From the NCBI RefSeq assembly GCF_014191495.1, contig NZ_JACHWR010000002.1, positions 620,001-684,000 of the forward strand: 64,000 nt of DNA, given 5' to 3'. Shown piece after piece: positions 1-11,613 of this stretch (positions are counted from its first letter, which is position 1; each line of letters begins with the position of its first letter). The notes beneath the pieces are model-generated. The model made no database searches. It had not been told where the DNA came from and saw only the letters and a list, made by a program, of their open reading frames with translations. The DNA comes from Nocardioides soli. GTDB lineage: Bacteria > Actinomycetota > Actinomycetes > Propionibacteriales > Nocardioidaceae. A program made the position numbers and the translations under genes.

Positions 1-9
1 CCGACGAGC

Positions 10-59
10 CCTGACGCCGCGCGGAGTCCCTCGACATCGGGATTCCGCGCGGCGTCAGG
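10..59 (-). terminator. Hairpin terminator at the left edge
   Basis: A 16-bp perfect inverted repeat (positions 10-25 pair with 44-59) extends by five more pairs to a 21-bp stem with an eight-base loop (31-38). It lies just after the stop codon of the minus-strand gene at 81-800, so it most likely ends that transcript. There is no U-run, which is common for terminators in very GC-rich actinobacteria. It could also serve a plus-strand gene ending left of the window. Confidence 0.7.
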
Positions 60-80
60 CCGGCAATGCGCGCGCAGCCG

Positions 81-800
81 TCAGGCCGCGACCGCCTGGC
101 CGTTCAGCGTCTTGTACGTGTACGCCGTGCCGATCAGGATCACCGGGATCGCCGCGATCAGGCCCACGCCGCACAGCAGGAAGCCGACGATGTAGGTCGC
201 CAGGCAGAGCAGGAACCAGACGATCACGTTGCCGGCGTTGTTCTTGGTGAACTCGAAGCTCGCCTTGATCGCGTCGATCGCGCCCAGCTCCTGACGGTCC
301 ATCAGGAAGTAGAGCGTGAACGAGGTGAAGAACGCCACCAGCAGGCCCGGGATCACGCACAGGATGAGGCCGACGAAGGTGGCGACGCTGATCAGCAGGG
401 AGGCCACGATGACCTCGCCGAGCTTGTTCGGCGTCAGCAGCGTCTTGGGGTCCAGCTCGCGGCCCTCGGTGATATCCAGCGCGGCGCGCACCAGGCCGGC
501 GCCGATGATCATCGAGAGCACCCAGCCGGCCAGGCTGATGACCCACCGCAGGATCAGGCTGTCGCCGACGAAGTACGACACCACCTGCACGACCACCTGC
601 ACGGCGACCAGCACCAGCACCGCGATCACGATGGAGCCGAGGTTGCCGGTGAACTTGTTCCAGCCGAAGGACCACGCGGTCCCGGCGCTGTAGCCACCGC
701 CGCCCTGGGGCGGGGCCGGCGGCGGGGGCGGCGGCGGAGCGCCGTACCCGTCACTGGGCGGCTGCTGCTCGGGCGGCAGAGGGGGCTCGTACGTCGACAT
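81..800 (-). CDS. Proline-rich integral membrane protein
   Basis: 239 aa. The first ~40 residues are a cytoplasmic-looking tail full of Pro, Gly and Gln (runs of P near residues 8-12 and 22-34). Four or five hydrophobic segments follow (about residues 55-80, 85-108, 130-160, 190-225). The pattern resembles actinobacterial membrane proteins with a Pro-rich N-terminus and a repeated glycerophosphoryl-diesterase-membrane-type fold, but no catalytic motif is visible. Start ATG at 800; the next gene diverges from it. It stands alone with its own terminator on the left. Function unknown. Confidence 0.85.
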   Translation of the reverse strand: MSTYEPPLPPEQQPPSDGYGAPPPPPPPAPPQGGGGYSAGTAWSFGWNKFTGNLGSIVIAVLVLVAVQVVVQVVSYFVGDSLILRWVISLAGWVLSMIIGAGLVRAALDITEGRELDPKTLLTPNKLGEVIVASLLISVATFVGLILCVIPGLLVAFFTSFTLYFLMDRQELGAIDAIKASFEFTKNNAGNVIVWFLLCLATYIVGFLLCGVGLIAAIPVILIGTAYTYKTLNGQAVAA

Positions 801-976
801 TCGGGTCGCTCCTCGTGGGTCAGCTCATGGGTCGGCGCACGCGGCGCCGGCTGGGCAGCAACCTAGCGGTGTGGGGCCGGTGTCGCACAGGGTGCGAACG
901 GGCTATTGCGGATGGCGCGTCGCTCGCCGGGCCGAGACCCGGCCCGGCGAGCGCCCAGGCACGGCAGGATGGGGGC

Positions 977-3262
977 ATGAGTCGGAGAGCGCCGCAGCAG
1001 GACATCGACGAAGCACATCTCGAGGTCGGCGCCCCCGCCGAGGCCGCGGCCGGGCCGAAGGCGGTGGCCATCACGATGAAGCTCGCCGTCGAGCAGATGG
1101 GGGTACGCCGGACCGCCGCGACGCTGCTCAAGCTCAACCAGGCCGACGGCTTCGACTGCCAGGGCTGCGCCTGGCCGGACCCCGACCCGAGCCACCGGCA
1201 CACGGCCGAGTTCTGCGAGAACGGCGCCAAGGCGGTCACCGAGGAGGCGACGCTGCGCCGGGTCGGGCGTGCCTTCTTCGAGGCCCACTCGCTCGCGGAC
1301 CTGTCCGATCGCACCGACTACTGGCTGGGCCAGCAGGGCCGGATCACCGAGCCGATGATCGTCCGTGCCGGCGGCACCCACTACGAGCCGGTGTCGTGGG
1401 ACGAGGCGTTCGCGACCATCGGCCGCCACCTCGGCGGCCTCGACTCGCCGGACCAGGCGGCCTTCTACACGTCGGGCAAGACGTCCAACGAGGCGGCGTT
1501 CGCCTACCAGCTCTTCGTACGCGCGTTCGGCACCAACAACCTGCCCGACTGCTCCAACATGTGCCACGAGTCGACGTCGGTCGGGCTCGCGGAGTCGATC
1601 GGCATCGGCAAGGGGTCGGTGTCGCTGGAGGACATCCACGACGCCGAGCTGATCGTCGTCGCGGGCCAGAACCCCGGCACCAACCACCCGCGGATGCTCA
1701 GCGCCCTGGAGACCGCCAAGCGCAACGGCGCGAAGATCCTCGCGATCAACCCGCTGCGCGAGGCCGGCCTGGTGCGCTTCCGGAACCCGCAGAAGGCACG
1801 CGGACTGGCCGGCCGGGGCACCGCCCTGGCCGACCTGCACCTGCCGGTGCGGATCAACGGCGACCTCGCGCTCTTCCAGGCGATCGGGTCGCTCCTGCTC
1901 GAGTGGGGCTGCGTCGACCGTGACTTCGTGGATCGGCACACCGTCGGCTTCGAGGACTGGGCCACGCACGTCAAGGCGGTCGACTGGGACGTCGTACGCC
2001 GCGCCACCGGGCTCAGCCGCGAGCAGATCGAGGCGGCGGCGGCGATGTTCCGCGACTCCTCGGCGACCGTCACCTGCTGGGCGATGGGCATCACCCAGCA
2101 CCGCAACGCGGTCGCGACCGTGAAGGAGATCTGCAACGTCGCGTTCCTGCAGGGCAACATCGGTAAGCCGGGAGCCGGTCTGTGCCCGGTGCGCGGCCAC
2201 TCGAACGTCCAGGGGGACCGCACCATGGGCATCTGGGAGCGGCCCCCGGCCGTCTTCCTCGACCGGCTGCGCGACGAGTTCGGGTTCGAGCCGCCGCGCG
2301 AGCACGGGCTCGACACGGTCGCCGCCATCCGGGCGCTGCGCGACGGGCACGCCCAGGTCTTCATCGGGATGGGCGGCAACTTCGTGTCCGCCGCGCCCGA
2401 CACCGAGGTCACCGAGCAGGCGATGCGCAACGCCGACCTGACCGTGCACGTCTCGACGAAGCTGAACCGCTCGCACGTCGTGCACGGCCGCGAGGCGCTG
2501 ATCCTCCCGGCGCTGGGCCGCAGCGAGCGCGACCGCACCGGCGGCCGGCTGCAGCGGGTGACGGTCGAGGACTCGATGTCGGCGGTGCACGCGTCCCACG
2601 GACCGCTCGAGCCGGCCTCGCCGCACCTCAGGTCCGAGGTCGACATCGTCTGCTCGATCGCCGAGGCGACGATCGGCGACCGCTACGGCCTGCCCTGGTC
2701 GGACTTCCGCGCCGACTACACCGAGATCCGGCGCCGGATCTCGCGAGTGGTCCCCGGCTGCGAGGCGTACGACGAGAAGGTCGACCGCCCGGGCGGCTTC
2801 GTGCTCCCGCACCCGCCGCGGGACAGCCGCACGTTCCCGACGAAGGAGGAGCGCGCGGTCTTCGCGGTCAGCCCGACCGAGGTGCTGCAGGTGCCCGAGG
2901 GCCGGCTGCTGCTGCAGACGCTGCGCTCGCACGATCAGTTCAACACCACGATCTACGGCCTCGACGACCGCTACCGCGGCATCCACCAGGGGCGCCGGGT
3001 GGTGTTCGTGCACCCGGACGACATCGCGGCGCTCGGCCTGCGGGTCGACCAGGTCGTCGACCTCGTCAGCGAGTGGGAGGACGGCGTGGAGCGGCGGGCT
3101 CCGGCGTTCCGGGTGGTGCCCTACGACCAGCCGCGCGGCTGCGCGGCGGCGTACTACCCCGAGACCAACCCGCTGGTGCCGCTCGACTCGGTCGCCGAGG
3201 GCAGCAACTGCCCGACCTCGAAGTCGGTGATCGTCCGTCTCGAGCCGGGACAGCCGGAATAG
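977..3262 (+). CDS. FdhF/YdeP-family molybdopterin oxidoreductase
   Basis: 761 aa from the ATG at 977 (an upstream in-frame extension is possible but lacks family similarity). The N-terminus carries Cys61, Cys64 and Cys80 in a DGFDCQGC...FC arrangement, the place where this family holds an Fe-S cluster. The middle has molybdopterin-oxidoreductase signatures such as GKTSNEAAF, DCSNMCHES, GQNPGTNHPR and QGNIGKPGAG, and the C-terminal part (DQFNTTIYG, NCPTSK) matches the molydopterin dinucleotide-binding domain. Members are called formate dehydrogenase alpha-like or YdeP (acid resistance in E. coli), but the true substrate is unknown. It is probably cytoplasmic, as there is no Tat signal. The pirin gene begins 21 bases downstream, so the two are likely cotranscribed. 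Confidence 0.88.
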   Translation: MSRRAPQQDIDEAHLEVGAPAEAAAGPKAVAITMKLAVEQMGVRRTAATLLKLNQADGFDCQGCAWPDPDPSHRHTAEFCENGAKAVTEEATLRRVGRAFFEAHSLADLSDRTDYWLGQQGRITEPMIVRAGGTHYEPVSWDEAFATIGRHLGGLDSPDQAAFYTSGKTSNEAAFAYQLFVRAFGTNNLPDCSNMCHESTSVGLAESIGIGKGSVSLEDIHDAELIVVAGQNPGTNHPRMLSALETAKRNGAKILAINPLREAGLVRFRNPQKARGLAGRGTALADLHLPVRINGDLALFQAIGSLLLEWGCVDRDFVDRHTVGFEDWATHVKAVDWDVVRRATGLSREQIEAAAAMFRDSSATVTCWAMGITQHRNAVATVKEICNVAFLQGNIGKPGAGLCPVRGHSNVQGDRTMGIWERPPAVFLDRLRDEFGFEPPREHGLDTVAAIRALRDGHAQVFIGMGGNFVSAAPDTEVTEQAMRNADLTVHVSTKLNRSHVVHGREALILPALGRSERDRTGGRLQRVTVEDSMSAVHASHGPLEPASPHLRSEVDIVCSIAEATIGDRYGLPWSDFRADYTEIRRRISRVVPGCEAYDEKVDRPGGFVLPHPPRDSRTFPTKEERAVFAVSPTEVLQVPEGRLLLQTLRSHDQFNTTIYGLDDRYRGIHQGRRVVFVHPDDIAALGLRVDQVVDLVSEWEDGVERRAPAFRVVPYDQPRGCAAAYYPETNPLVPLDSVAEGSNCPTSKSVIVRLEPGQPE

Positions 3263-3283
3263 CCGGTGGGCGACAATGTCCTC

Positions 3284-4279
3284 ATGAGCAACCTCGAGGA
3301 CAGGCCGGACGAGCTCGAGTGCGAGGCGGCACCCGCGGCGGGGGTCGAGATCATGACTCCGCGCGAGGTCCCGCTCGGCGGTCCGCGGGCGATGCGGGTA
3401 CGCCGTACCCTCCCGCAGCGGCACCGGTCGCTGATCGGCGCCTGGTGCTTCGTCGACCACTACGGGCCCGACCTCGTCGCCGACAGCGGTGGGATGAAGG
3501 TCGCGCCGCACCCGCATACCGGGCTGCAGACGGTCAGCTGGCTCTTCACCGGTGAGGTCGAGCACCGCGACAGTGCCGGCAACCACGCGATGGTGCGTCC
3601 GGGCGAGGTGAACCTGATGACGGCCGGCCGCGGCATCAGCCACTCGGAGGTCTCGACGCCTGTCACCACGACCCTGCACGGGGCGCAGCTCTGGGTGGCG
3701 CTGCCGGACTCCGACCGCCACACCGATCCCGGCTTCGCCCACCACGCTCCGGCGCTCGTGACCGGGCCCGGCCACGAGGTCCGGGTCTTCCTCGGCTCGC
3801 TGCTCGGCGACACCTCGCCGGTCGCGACGTACACCCCGCTCCTCGGCGCCGAGATCCTCCTCGACCCCGGAGCCTCCCTCGCCCTCGACGTCGACCCGTC
3901 CTTCGAGCTCGGCGTGCTCGTCGACGTCGGCGTGGTGTCGGTGGCGGGCACCGACGCCAAGCCCGCCGACCTCGCCTTCGTGCCGCCGGGCTCCTCGACG
4001 CTGACGCTGGTCGCCCGCGACCAGCCGGTGCGCCTGCTGCTGCTCGGCGGCCCGCCGTTCGGCGAGTCGATCGTGATGTGGTGGAACATCGTGGCGCGCA
4101 CCCACGAGGAGGTCGTCGCCTGGCGCACCGAGTGGCAGGACCAGATCACCCGCGACGGCGCGGTGGTCGGCGACTCGCAGGACGTCGCCGACGGCCGGTT
4201 CGGGATCGTGGTCGGCGACCACCTGCCGCCCATCCCCGCCCCGCCGCTGCCGAACGCGCGCCTGAAGGAGCGCCGCTGA
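3284..4279 (+). CDS. Pirin family protein
   Basis: 331 aa, cupin-fold metalloprotein. The ATG at 3284 is preferred over a GTG 18 bases upstream because the ATG is closer to the family's usual N-terminus. His76, His78 (PHPHTG), His120 and Glu122 (GRGISHSE) match the four metal ligands of pirins. The N-terminal pirin domain spans about residues 25-135, with a C-terminal cupin half after it (GGPPFGESIVMWWN near 265). Some pirins have quercetin dioxygenase activity and others act as regulators; nothing here decides which. It follows the molybdopterin oxidoreductase closely and is probably in the same transcript. Confidence 0.9.
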   Translation: MSNLEDRPDELECEAAPAAGVEIMTPREVPLGGPRAMRVRRTLPQRHRSLIGAWCFVDHYGPDLVADSGGMKVAPHPHTGLQTVSWLFTGEVEHRDSAGNHAMVRPGEVNLMTAGRGISHSEVSTPVTTTLHGAQLWVALPDSDRHTDPGFAHHAPALVTGPGHEVRVFLGSLLGDTSPVATYTPLLGAEILLDPGASLALDVDPSFELGVLVDVGVVSVAGTDAKPADLAFVPPGSSTLTLVARDQPVRLLLLGGPPFGESIVMWWNIVARTHEEVVAWRTEWQDQITRDGAVVGDSQDVADGRFGIVVGDHLPPIPAPPLPNARLKERR

Positions 4280-4368
4280 CCGCTGCGGCTGGTGTGGACC
4301 GGTCTAGGCAGGGATCGGTTCGTGGCCGCTGTTGCTCAGGTCACACCGTCGCAGCCGATCGTTGATCC

Positions 4369-4938
4369 GTGCGACATACCCAGATCACCCCGACAGGCGT
4401 GGAGAGAAGGTTCGGGGCAGACGAGCTCATCGTGTCCAAGACCGACCCCAAGGGCATCATCCGCTACGCCAACAGCGTGTTCCTGCGGATCTCCGACTAC
4501 GTCGAGGAGGACGTCCTCGGACGCCCCCACAACCTGATCCGGCACCCCGACATGCCGCGCTGCGTCTTCCGGCTGCTCTGGGAGACGCTCGAGTCGGGGC
4601 AGGAGATCTTCGCCTACATCGTCAACCTCGCCGCCGACGGGGCGCACTACTGGGTGCTGGCGCACGTGACGCCGTCCTTCGGCCCCGGTGGCGAGATCGT
4701 GGGCTACCACTCGAACCGGCGGCTGCCGGACCGGCGTGCGGTCGACCAGATCGCGTCGATCTACGCCGCGATCCTCGCCGAGGAGCGGCGTCACACCGCG
4801 GCGACGGCAGCCGTCGACGCGGGCACCGCGAAGCTGCGCGAGGTCCTGGCGGCGCGCGGCCAGACCTACGACGAGTTCGTCTGGAGCATCGGCCAGGAGG
4901 CCGGTACGCCGGCCGCCCCGACCGGTGTCGCCCGATGA
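4369..4938 (+). CDS. PAS-domain sensor protein (Aer-like)
   Basis: 189 aa from GTG 4369. Residues ~15-115 form a PAS domain of the Aer/energy-taxis kind: [12 protein letters not shown], then the diagnostic [13 protein letters not shown] and ending in GYHSNR. A helical tail (120-170) follows. There is no transmembrane segment, so it is cytoplasmic. The stop overlaps the start of the next gene, a methyl-accepting signalling protein, by four bases (ATGA). Together they look like one Aer-type receptor divided into two polypeptides. The ligand may be FAD or haem, as in Aer-type PAS domains, but this is inference. Confidence 0.85.
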   Translation: MRHTQITPTGVERRFGADELIVSKTDPKGIIRYANSVFLRISDYVEEDVLGRPHNLIRHPDMPRCVFRLLWETLESGQEIFAYIVNLAADGAHYWVLAHVTPSFGPGGEIVGYHSNRRLPDRRAVDQIASIYAAILAEERRHTAATAAVDAGTAKLREVLAARGQTYDEFVWSIGQEAGTPAAPTGVAR

Positions 4939-5861
4939 GCCGCCTCCTCCGCCGGCGCCCGGCGCAGCCGTCCCTCGAGGTGCTCGAGCTGCGGGCCTAC
5001 CGTGAGGCGGTCGTCGCCGTCGGCCAGGTGTGTCGCGAGGCCTCGTCGGGCAACCTCGAGGCGCGGGTGCCCGAGCTCGGCGGTCCCGCGGACCTCGCCG
5101 AGGTGCGGGAGGGACTCAACAGTCTCATCGACATCACCGATGCGTTCGTGCGCGAGGCCGGTGCCTCGCTGGCGGCGGCCGGGGAAGGGCGCTACCACCG
5201 CCAGTTCCTCGTGCGCGGCATGCCGGGCTCCTTCGCCCACGGGGCCACCACGATCAACGACGCGCGAGACGAGATGTCCGCCGGCGCGGCCGCCGTGCGG
5301 AGCGAGCAGGACCGGCGCGCCCAGGTCGCCGACACCGTCTACGAGGTCTCGAGCCAGGTCGCGTCGGCGTCCGACGCGCTCAGTACCTCCGCGGGCTTCC
5401 TCAGCGAGTCGGCGCGGACCGCCGACGCGGAGGTCGAGCACGCCCTCGGGATCGTGCGCCGGCTGGAGGCCGCGGCGGCGCAGATCCAGCAGGCCGTCAC
5501 GCTGATCACCTCGGTGGCCGCCCAGACCAACCTGCTGGCCCTCAACGCCACGATCGAGGCCCATCGGGCCGGCGAGGCCGGGCGGGGCTTCGCGGTCGTC
5601 GCCGAGGAGGTGAAGCAGCTGGCGCGGGAGAGCGCCGTCGCCTCCGAGCACATCAGGCGGCAGGTGACCGACAGTCAGACTGCGACCGCGGAGGCGGTCA
5701 CGGTCTTCGGCCGGATCGTCGACGTCATCGCCGAGATGGGCGTCCGGATCCGTGAGATCGACGTCGCCGCCGGGTCGAACGAGGCGGACCACTCCAGCGG
5801 GCTCTCGGAGCTGGCCGGTCGGCTGCGACGCGAGCTGCAGGACCTCGCCGTCCGGGAGTAG
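4935..5861 (+). CDS. Cytoplasmic methyl-accepting chemotaxis signalling protein
   Basis: 308 aa; the ATG at 4935 overlaps the stop of the PAS gene. No membrane segment is present. Residues ~20-120 contain HAMP-like helices, and ~130-290 form the MCP coiled-coil hairpin with its tip sequence [20 protein letters not shown] then [15 protein letters not shown]. The usual tip reads IEAARAGE; here a His replaces the second Ala. The signalling domain is short, close to the smallest MCP length class. It should interact with CheA/CheW, but no che or flagellar genes are in the window. The PAS partner probably provides the sensory input. Confidence 0.88.
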   Translation: MSRLLRRRPAQPSLEVLELRAYREAVVAVGQVCREASSGNLEARVPELGGPADLAEVREGLNSLIDITDAFVREAGASLAAAGEGRYHRQFLVRGMPGSFAHGATTINDARDEMSAGAAAVRSEQDRRAQVADTVYEVSSQVASASDALSTSAGFLSESARTADAEVEHALGIVRRLEAAAAQIQQAVTLITSVAAQTNLLALNATIEAHRAGEAGRGFAVVAEEVKQLARESAVASEHIRRQVTDSQTATAEAVTVFGRIVDVIAEMGVRIREIDVAAGSNEADHSSGLSELAGRLRRELQDLAVRE

Positions 5862-5890
5862 CCGAGGCCCTGTCGGCGCCGTCGGACAGG

Positions 5891-6475
5891 ATGAGGCACA
5901 TGGGACCCCAGAACGGTGACGACGGAGTCGCCCGCTGTCCGTGGTCGGGCGGGCCGGGTGTGATGCGCGACTACCACGACCGGGAGTGGGGGCGGCCGGT
6001 CAGCGGCGAGTCGGCGTACCTCGAGCGGCTCACGCTGGAGGCCTTCCAGTCCGGCCTGTCGTGGTCGACGATCCTCAACAAGCGGGAGGCGTTCCGCGAG
6101 CTCTTCCACGGGTTCGACGCCGAGGCGATCGCGGCCTTCGGCGACGACGACGTCGCGCGCCTGATGCAGGACTCCCGGATCGTGCGCAACCGGATGAAGA
6201 TCGACGCGACCCTCGTCAACGCCCGGGCCACGGTCGCGTTGCGCGAGCAGCAGGGGCTGGAGGCGTTCGTGCTCTCCTTCGCCCCCGCCGACCCGCCGGC
6301 CTGGCACGACACCGCCGAGATGGCGACCACGTCGGCCGAGTCGGTCGCGCTGTCGAAGGCCCTGAAGAAGCGCGGCTTCGCGTTCGTCGGGCCGACCACC
6401 ATGTACGCGCTGATGGAGGCGATCGGGATCTTCGACCCGCACCTGGTCGGCTGCTTCCGGCGCGGGCTCAGCTGA
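5891..6475 (+). CDS. tag: DNA-3-methyladenine glycosylase I
   Basis: 194 aa (or 191 aa from a second ATG at 5900). It removes 3-methyladenine from DNA in base-excision repair. The zinc ligands of E. coli Tag are all present: Cys16 (RCPW), His29 (YHDREWG), His184 and Cys188 (DPHLVGC). The catalytic-domain blocks LTLEAFQSGLSW, FDAEAIA, RIVRNRMKI and KRGFAFVGPTTMYALMEAIG are intact. It starts 29 bases after the chemoreceptor gene but appears functionally unrelated to it. Confidence 0.95.
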   Translation: MRHMGPQNGDDGVARCPWSGGPGVMRDYHDREWGRPVSGESAYLERLTLEAFQSGLSWSTILNKREAFRELFHGFDAEAIAAFGDDDVARLMQDSRIVRNRMKIDATLVNARATVALREQQGLEAFVLSFAPADPPAWHDTAEMATTSAESVALSKALKKRGFAFVGPTTMYALMEAIGIFDPHLVGCFRRGLS

Positions 6476-6664
6476 CGAAGCCGAGCACCGCGGCGGCCAC
6501 CGCCACAGCGTCCGCGCCAGCCGCTCGAAGCGCCGCTCGGCGAGGCCGGAAGGGCGCGGCGACCCGGAGTCCCGAGTCGGCGAGCAGCGGGGCTGGACCC
6601 GATGCCTGCGAAGGTGCACGAGGACACCTCACCACGACACTGGAGTCGTCACTAGAGTTCGCAC

Positions 6665-7564
6665 ATGGGCGAGCGAGTGGCGCAGTCCTCGCGGGTTCCG
6701 AGGGCCGAGCACGACCACTGGGTCCTCGACCGGGTCGAGCGCAGCGCCTGGTTCACCACGCGCGTGACCTGGGCCGTCCCCGGCGGGCACTCGGTGCGGT
6801 GGGCGTCGCGCCTGGCGCGCCGACGCGGCCGGGTGGAGCTGCTCGATCCGGCCGGCTCACGGGTCTCCTACGTCGACGCGGCGCCGTCGACCGCGCGCCG
6901 GCTGGCCCGCGCCAACCTGGTCGCCGCGACCTCCTTCGTCATCGGCGGCACGCTCTTCGCGCTCGGTGCGCTCCTCGCGCAGCTGGACGTCGGCGGCCTG
7001 GGCGAGGTCGACGTCGTCTACCTCGTCGGTGGGGTCTTCTTCAGCCTGGGCGGCTGCGTGTCGGTGCTCCAGGCGACCAACGCGCCCACCGTCCTCGACG
7101 AGAACGGGTCACTGACGTCGCCCCGCTGGCGCTGGTTCGGCCTCGAGCCGCGCGACATCGGCTGGCTCAGCGCCGCCGTACTGTTCGTCGGGACGCTCTT
7201 CTTCGGGGTCAGCCTGGTGGCGGCGTTCGCGCAGGACCTCACGCCCCGGCAGACCGACGGCTGGATCTGGATCCCCGACATGGTCGGCTGCGTCTGCTTC
7301 CTGGTCTCGGGACACCTCGCGCTCGTGGAGGTCGGTCACGGGCGCATCTGGCGGGTCGTCAACGACCTCGGCTGGTGGATCGTCGGGATCAACCAGGCGG
7401 GCTCGATCCTCTTCATCCTGGCCGGCATCGCCGCCTTCACGCGGCCGGCCACGTCCGACGCGCTGAACGCCGGCCTGGTCAACTGGGGGACGTTCGCCGG
7501 CGCGGTCTGCTTCGCCGTGGGCGGCGTGCTCCAGATGTTCGAGCGTCCCAGCGCCCCGTCCTAG
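6665..7564 (+). CDS. Multi-pass membrane protein, possibly YrhK-like
   Basis: 299 aa. A soluble N-terminal ~75 residues (many W and R) is followed by about six hydrophobic helices (roughly 83-108, 115-138, 165-190, 207-228, 240-262, 272-292). The repeated short FVIGGTLFALGA / FFSLGG-type helices resemble YrhK-domain membrane proteins, whose function is unknown. The 190 bases upstream contain no gene that I can support. Its stop (TAG at 7562-7564) interlocks with the stop of the opposing eda gene. Confidence 0.75.
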   Translation: MGERVAQSSRVPRAEHDHWVLDRVERSAWFTTRVTWAVPGGHSVRWASRLARRRGRVELLDPAGSRVSYVDAAPSTARRLARANLVAATSFVIGGTLFALGALLAQLDVGGLGEVDVVYLVGGVFFSLGGCVSVLQATNAPTVLDENGSLTSPRWRWFGLEPRDIGWLSAAVLFVGTLFFGVSLVAAFAQDLTPRQTDGWIWIPDMVGCVCFLVSGHLALVEVGHGRIWRVVNDLGWWIVGINQAGSILFILAGIAAFTRPATSDALNAGLVNWGTFAGAVCFAVGGVLQMFERPSAPS

Positions 7565-8164
7565 GACACGCGCAGCGCGGCGGCCTCCCTGGCGAGCGTC
7601 GTCACCCGGTCCCAGTCGCCGGTCGCGAGCGCATCGGCGGGGGTGAGCCAGGAGCCGCCGACGCAGCCGACGTTCGGCAGTGCGAGGTACGCCGGCGCCG
7701 ACGTGGGCGTGATGCCGCCGGTCGGGCAGAAGCGGGCGGAGGGGAGCGGGGAGCCGATCGCCGTGAGGTACGCCGTGCCGCCGGACGCCGCGGCCGGGAA
7801 GAACTTCAGCTCGGTGCAGCCGGCCTCGAGTGCGGTGAGCACCTCGGAGACCGTGGCCGTGCCGGGGAGGAAGGGCAGTCCCGTGTCCCGCATCGACGAG
7901 AGCAGCGACGGCGTGAGGCCGGGCGAGACCAGGAACCGCGCGCCGGCCTCGGCGGCGAGCTTCGCCTGGTCGGGGGTGGTGACCGTGCCGGCGCCGACCA
8001 GGATCTCGGGCACCTCGGCGGCGATGGCGCGGATGGCGTCGAGCGCGACCGGCGTGCGCAGGGTCAGCTCGATCGCGGGCAGCCCGCCGGCGACGAGCGC
8101 CCGGGCGACCGGAACGGCGTGGGACACGTCGTCGACGACGACGACCGGCAGCACGGGGACCGCA

Positions 8165-8184
<20 letters not shown>
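7561..8184 (-). CDS. eda: KDPG aldolase (2-keto-3-deoxy-6-phosphogluconate aldolase)
   Basis: 207 aa. It cleaves KDPG to pyruvate and glyceraldehyde-3-phosphate, the last step of the Entner-Doudoroff pathway. Glu39 (IELTLRTP), the VGAGTV phosphate loop, and the Schiff-base Lys127 (LKFFPA) followed by FCPTGGI are intact. The start is GTG 8184 or TTG 8181: the AGGAGG at 8188-8193 sits only 3 bases from the GTG but 6 from the TTG, so the TTG is a serious alternative. Either way the gene overlaps the 3' end of edd by about 17-20 bases and is translationally coupled to it. Confidence 0.93.
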
Positions 8185-10032
<1,848 letters not shown>

Positions 10033-10036
<4 letters not shown>

Positions 10037-11529
10037 TGGTCGGGCTCCTGCCAGGTACGGCCGTCCCGCTCGAGGAGCATCGCGGCGGCGGTGGGTCCGG
10101 TGGTGCCGGCGGGGTAGCGCCTGGGTCGCGCGGGGGAGCTCGCCCAGCGGCGCAGGATCGGCTCGGTCCACGTCCACGCGGCCTCGACCTCGTCGCGGCG
10201 CATGAAGAGCGTGGGATTGCCCTTGATCACGTCCATGAGCAGCCGCTCGTAGGCGTCGGGCAGCCGCGCGTCGAACGCGGCGGCGTAGCTGAGGTCCAAC
10301 GAGACCGGCCGGAGGCGGTAGCCCCCGGGCCCGGGCTCCTTGGCCGTGAGGTGCAGGCGCATGCCCTCGTCGGGCTGGACCAGGATGTGCAGCCGGTTGG
10401 GCGCGGTCGCGCCCTCCGCCCCGGGGAACATCGAGTGCGGCGGCTCCTTGAAGACGACCACGATCTCGCTGACCCGTCGGTCCATCCGCTTGCCGGTGCG
10501 CAGGTAGAACGGGACCCCGGCCCAGCGCCAGTTCTGCACCTCGGTCTTGAGGGCCACGAAGGTCTCGGTCCGAGACCCCCCGTGACCCAGGTCCTCGGCG
10601 TACGACGGCACCGGCGCGCCGTCGACGAGCCCCACGTCGTAGCGCCCCCGCACGGTGTCGCGGTCGACGTCCGCGGGCGTCATCGGCCGGAGGGCCCGCA
10701 GCACCTTGACCTTCTCGTCGCGCACGGTCTCGCGGCCGACGTACGTCGGGGGCTCCATCGCCACGAGGCAGAGCAGCTGGAGCAGGTGGTTCTGCACCAT
10801 GTCGCGCAGCGCGCCGGCGTGGTCGTAGTAGGCGCCGCGCCCGCCGACGCCGACGGTCTCGGAGACGGTGATCTGCACGTGGTCGACCCACTGCGAGTTC
10901 CACAGTGGCTCGAGGAAGGTGTTGGCGAACCGGGTGACCAGCAGGTTCTGCACGCTCTCCTTGCCGAGGTAGTGGTCGATGCGGAAGATCTGCGCCTCGC
11001 CGAAGACCCGGCCGACCGCGTCGTTGACCTCGCGGGCCGAGGCGAGGTCGTGGCCGATCGGCTTCTCGAGCACCACCCGGGCGCGCTCGTCCACCACGCC
11101 GATCTCGTCGAGGCGCTGGCAGATCGAGCCGAAGAGCCGCGGTGCCACCGCCAGGTAGAAGACCCGGACGGCGTCCTCCGGGTGCGCGCGGTCCTTGAGC
11201 AGGGCGTGCAGGCGGTCCCAGTCCTCGGGGTCCTCGGCGTCCAGCCGGAGGTGGCGGAGCCGGGCGAGGAACCGGTCGACGACCGGCGTCAGCAGTTGCT
11301 CGGCGGCGACGTACGTCGTGAGCGCCGCGCGCACCGCGTCGCGCCAGCCCGCGTCGTCGAGGTCGGACGTGGAGACGCCGAGCACCCGGTGGTCGGCGGG
11401 CAGCTGGCCCTCCAGGTCGCGGTGGTAGAGCGCGGGGAGCAGCTTGCGCAGCGCGAGGTCGCCGGTGCCGCCGAACACGGTGAAGTCGCACGCGGCGGGG
11501 AGCACGTGCGGACTGGTCGTCGACTCCAT
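10033..11529 (-). CDS. zwf: Glucose-6-phosphate dehydrogenase
   Basis: 498 aa from ATG 11529 (GTG 11538 is an in-frame alternative). It oxidises glucose-6-phosphate with NADP to the lactone that feeds the ED pathway. [12 protein letters not shown] is the nucleotide-binding loop, EKPIGHDL and RIDHYLGKE hold the active-site Lys and His. First gene of zwf-edd-eda; no lactonase gene is in the operon. A TACGGT box ends 7 bases before the ATG, so the transcript may be leaderless. Confidence 0.95.
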
Positions 11530-11613
11530 GGCCGCCACCGTAGCCCATTAGGACTCAAGCGAGCATGACTAATGCCTTCTTAAGACCAAAGAACACGGCG
11601 TTATGCTCCCGCC
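11530..11613 (+). promoter_or_regulatory. Divergent zwf/ROK promoter-operator region
   Basis: 84 AT-richer bases separate zwf (minus) from the ROK gene (plus). CATTAG (11546-11551) and CTAATG (11569-11574) form a perfect inverted repeat with a 17-base spacer, and TCTTAAGA (11578-11585) is a palindrome. For the ROK gene TTAAGA (11580-11585) and TATGCT (11602-11607) with a 16-base spacer make a good -35/-10 pair, the latter ending six bases before the GTG. The inverted repeat is a likely operator for the ROK protein. Confidence 0.55.

Noticed and set aside
977..3262. Selenocysteine-containing formate dehydrogenase
   Set aside because: There is no in-frame TGA; the N-terminal cluster uses ordinary cysteines and the family is YdeP-like.
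863..4222. Long minus-strand open frame across the oxidoreductase and pirin genes
   Set aside because: Composition is shadow-like and both plus-strand genes have clear family motifs.
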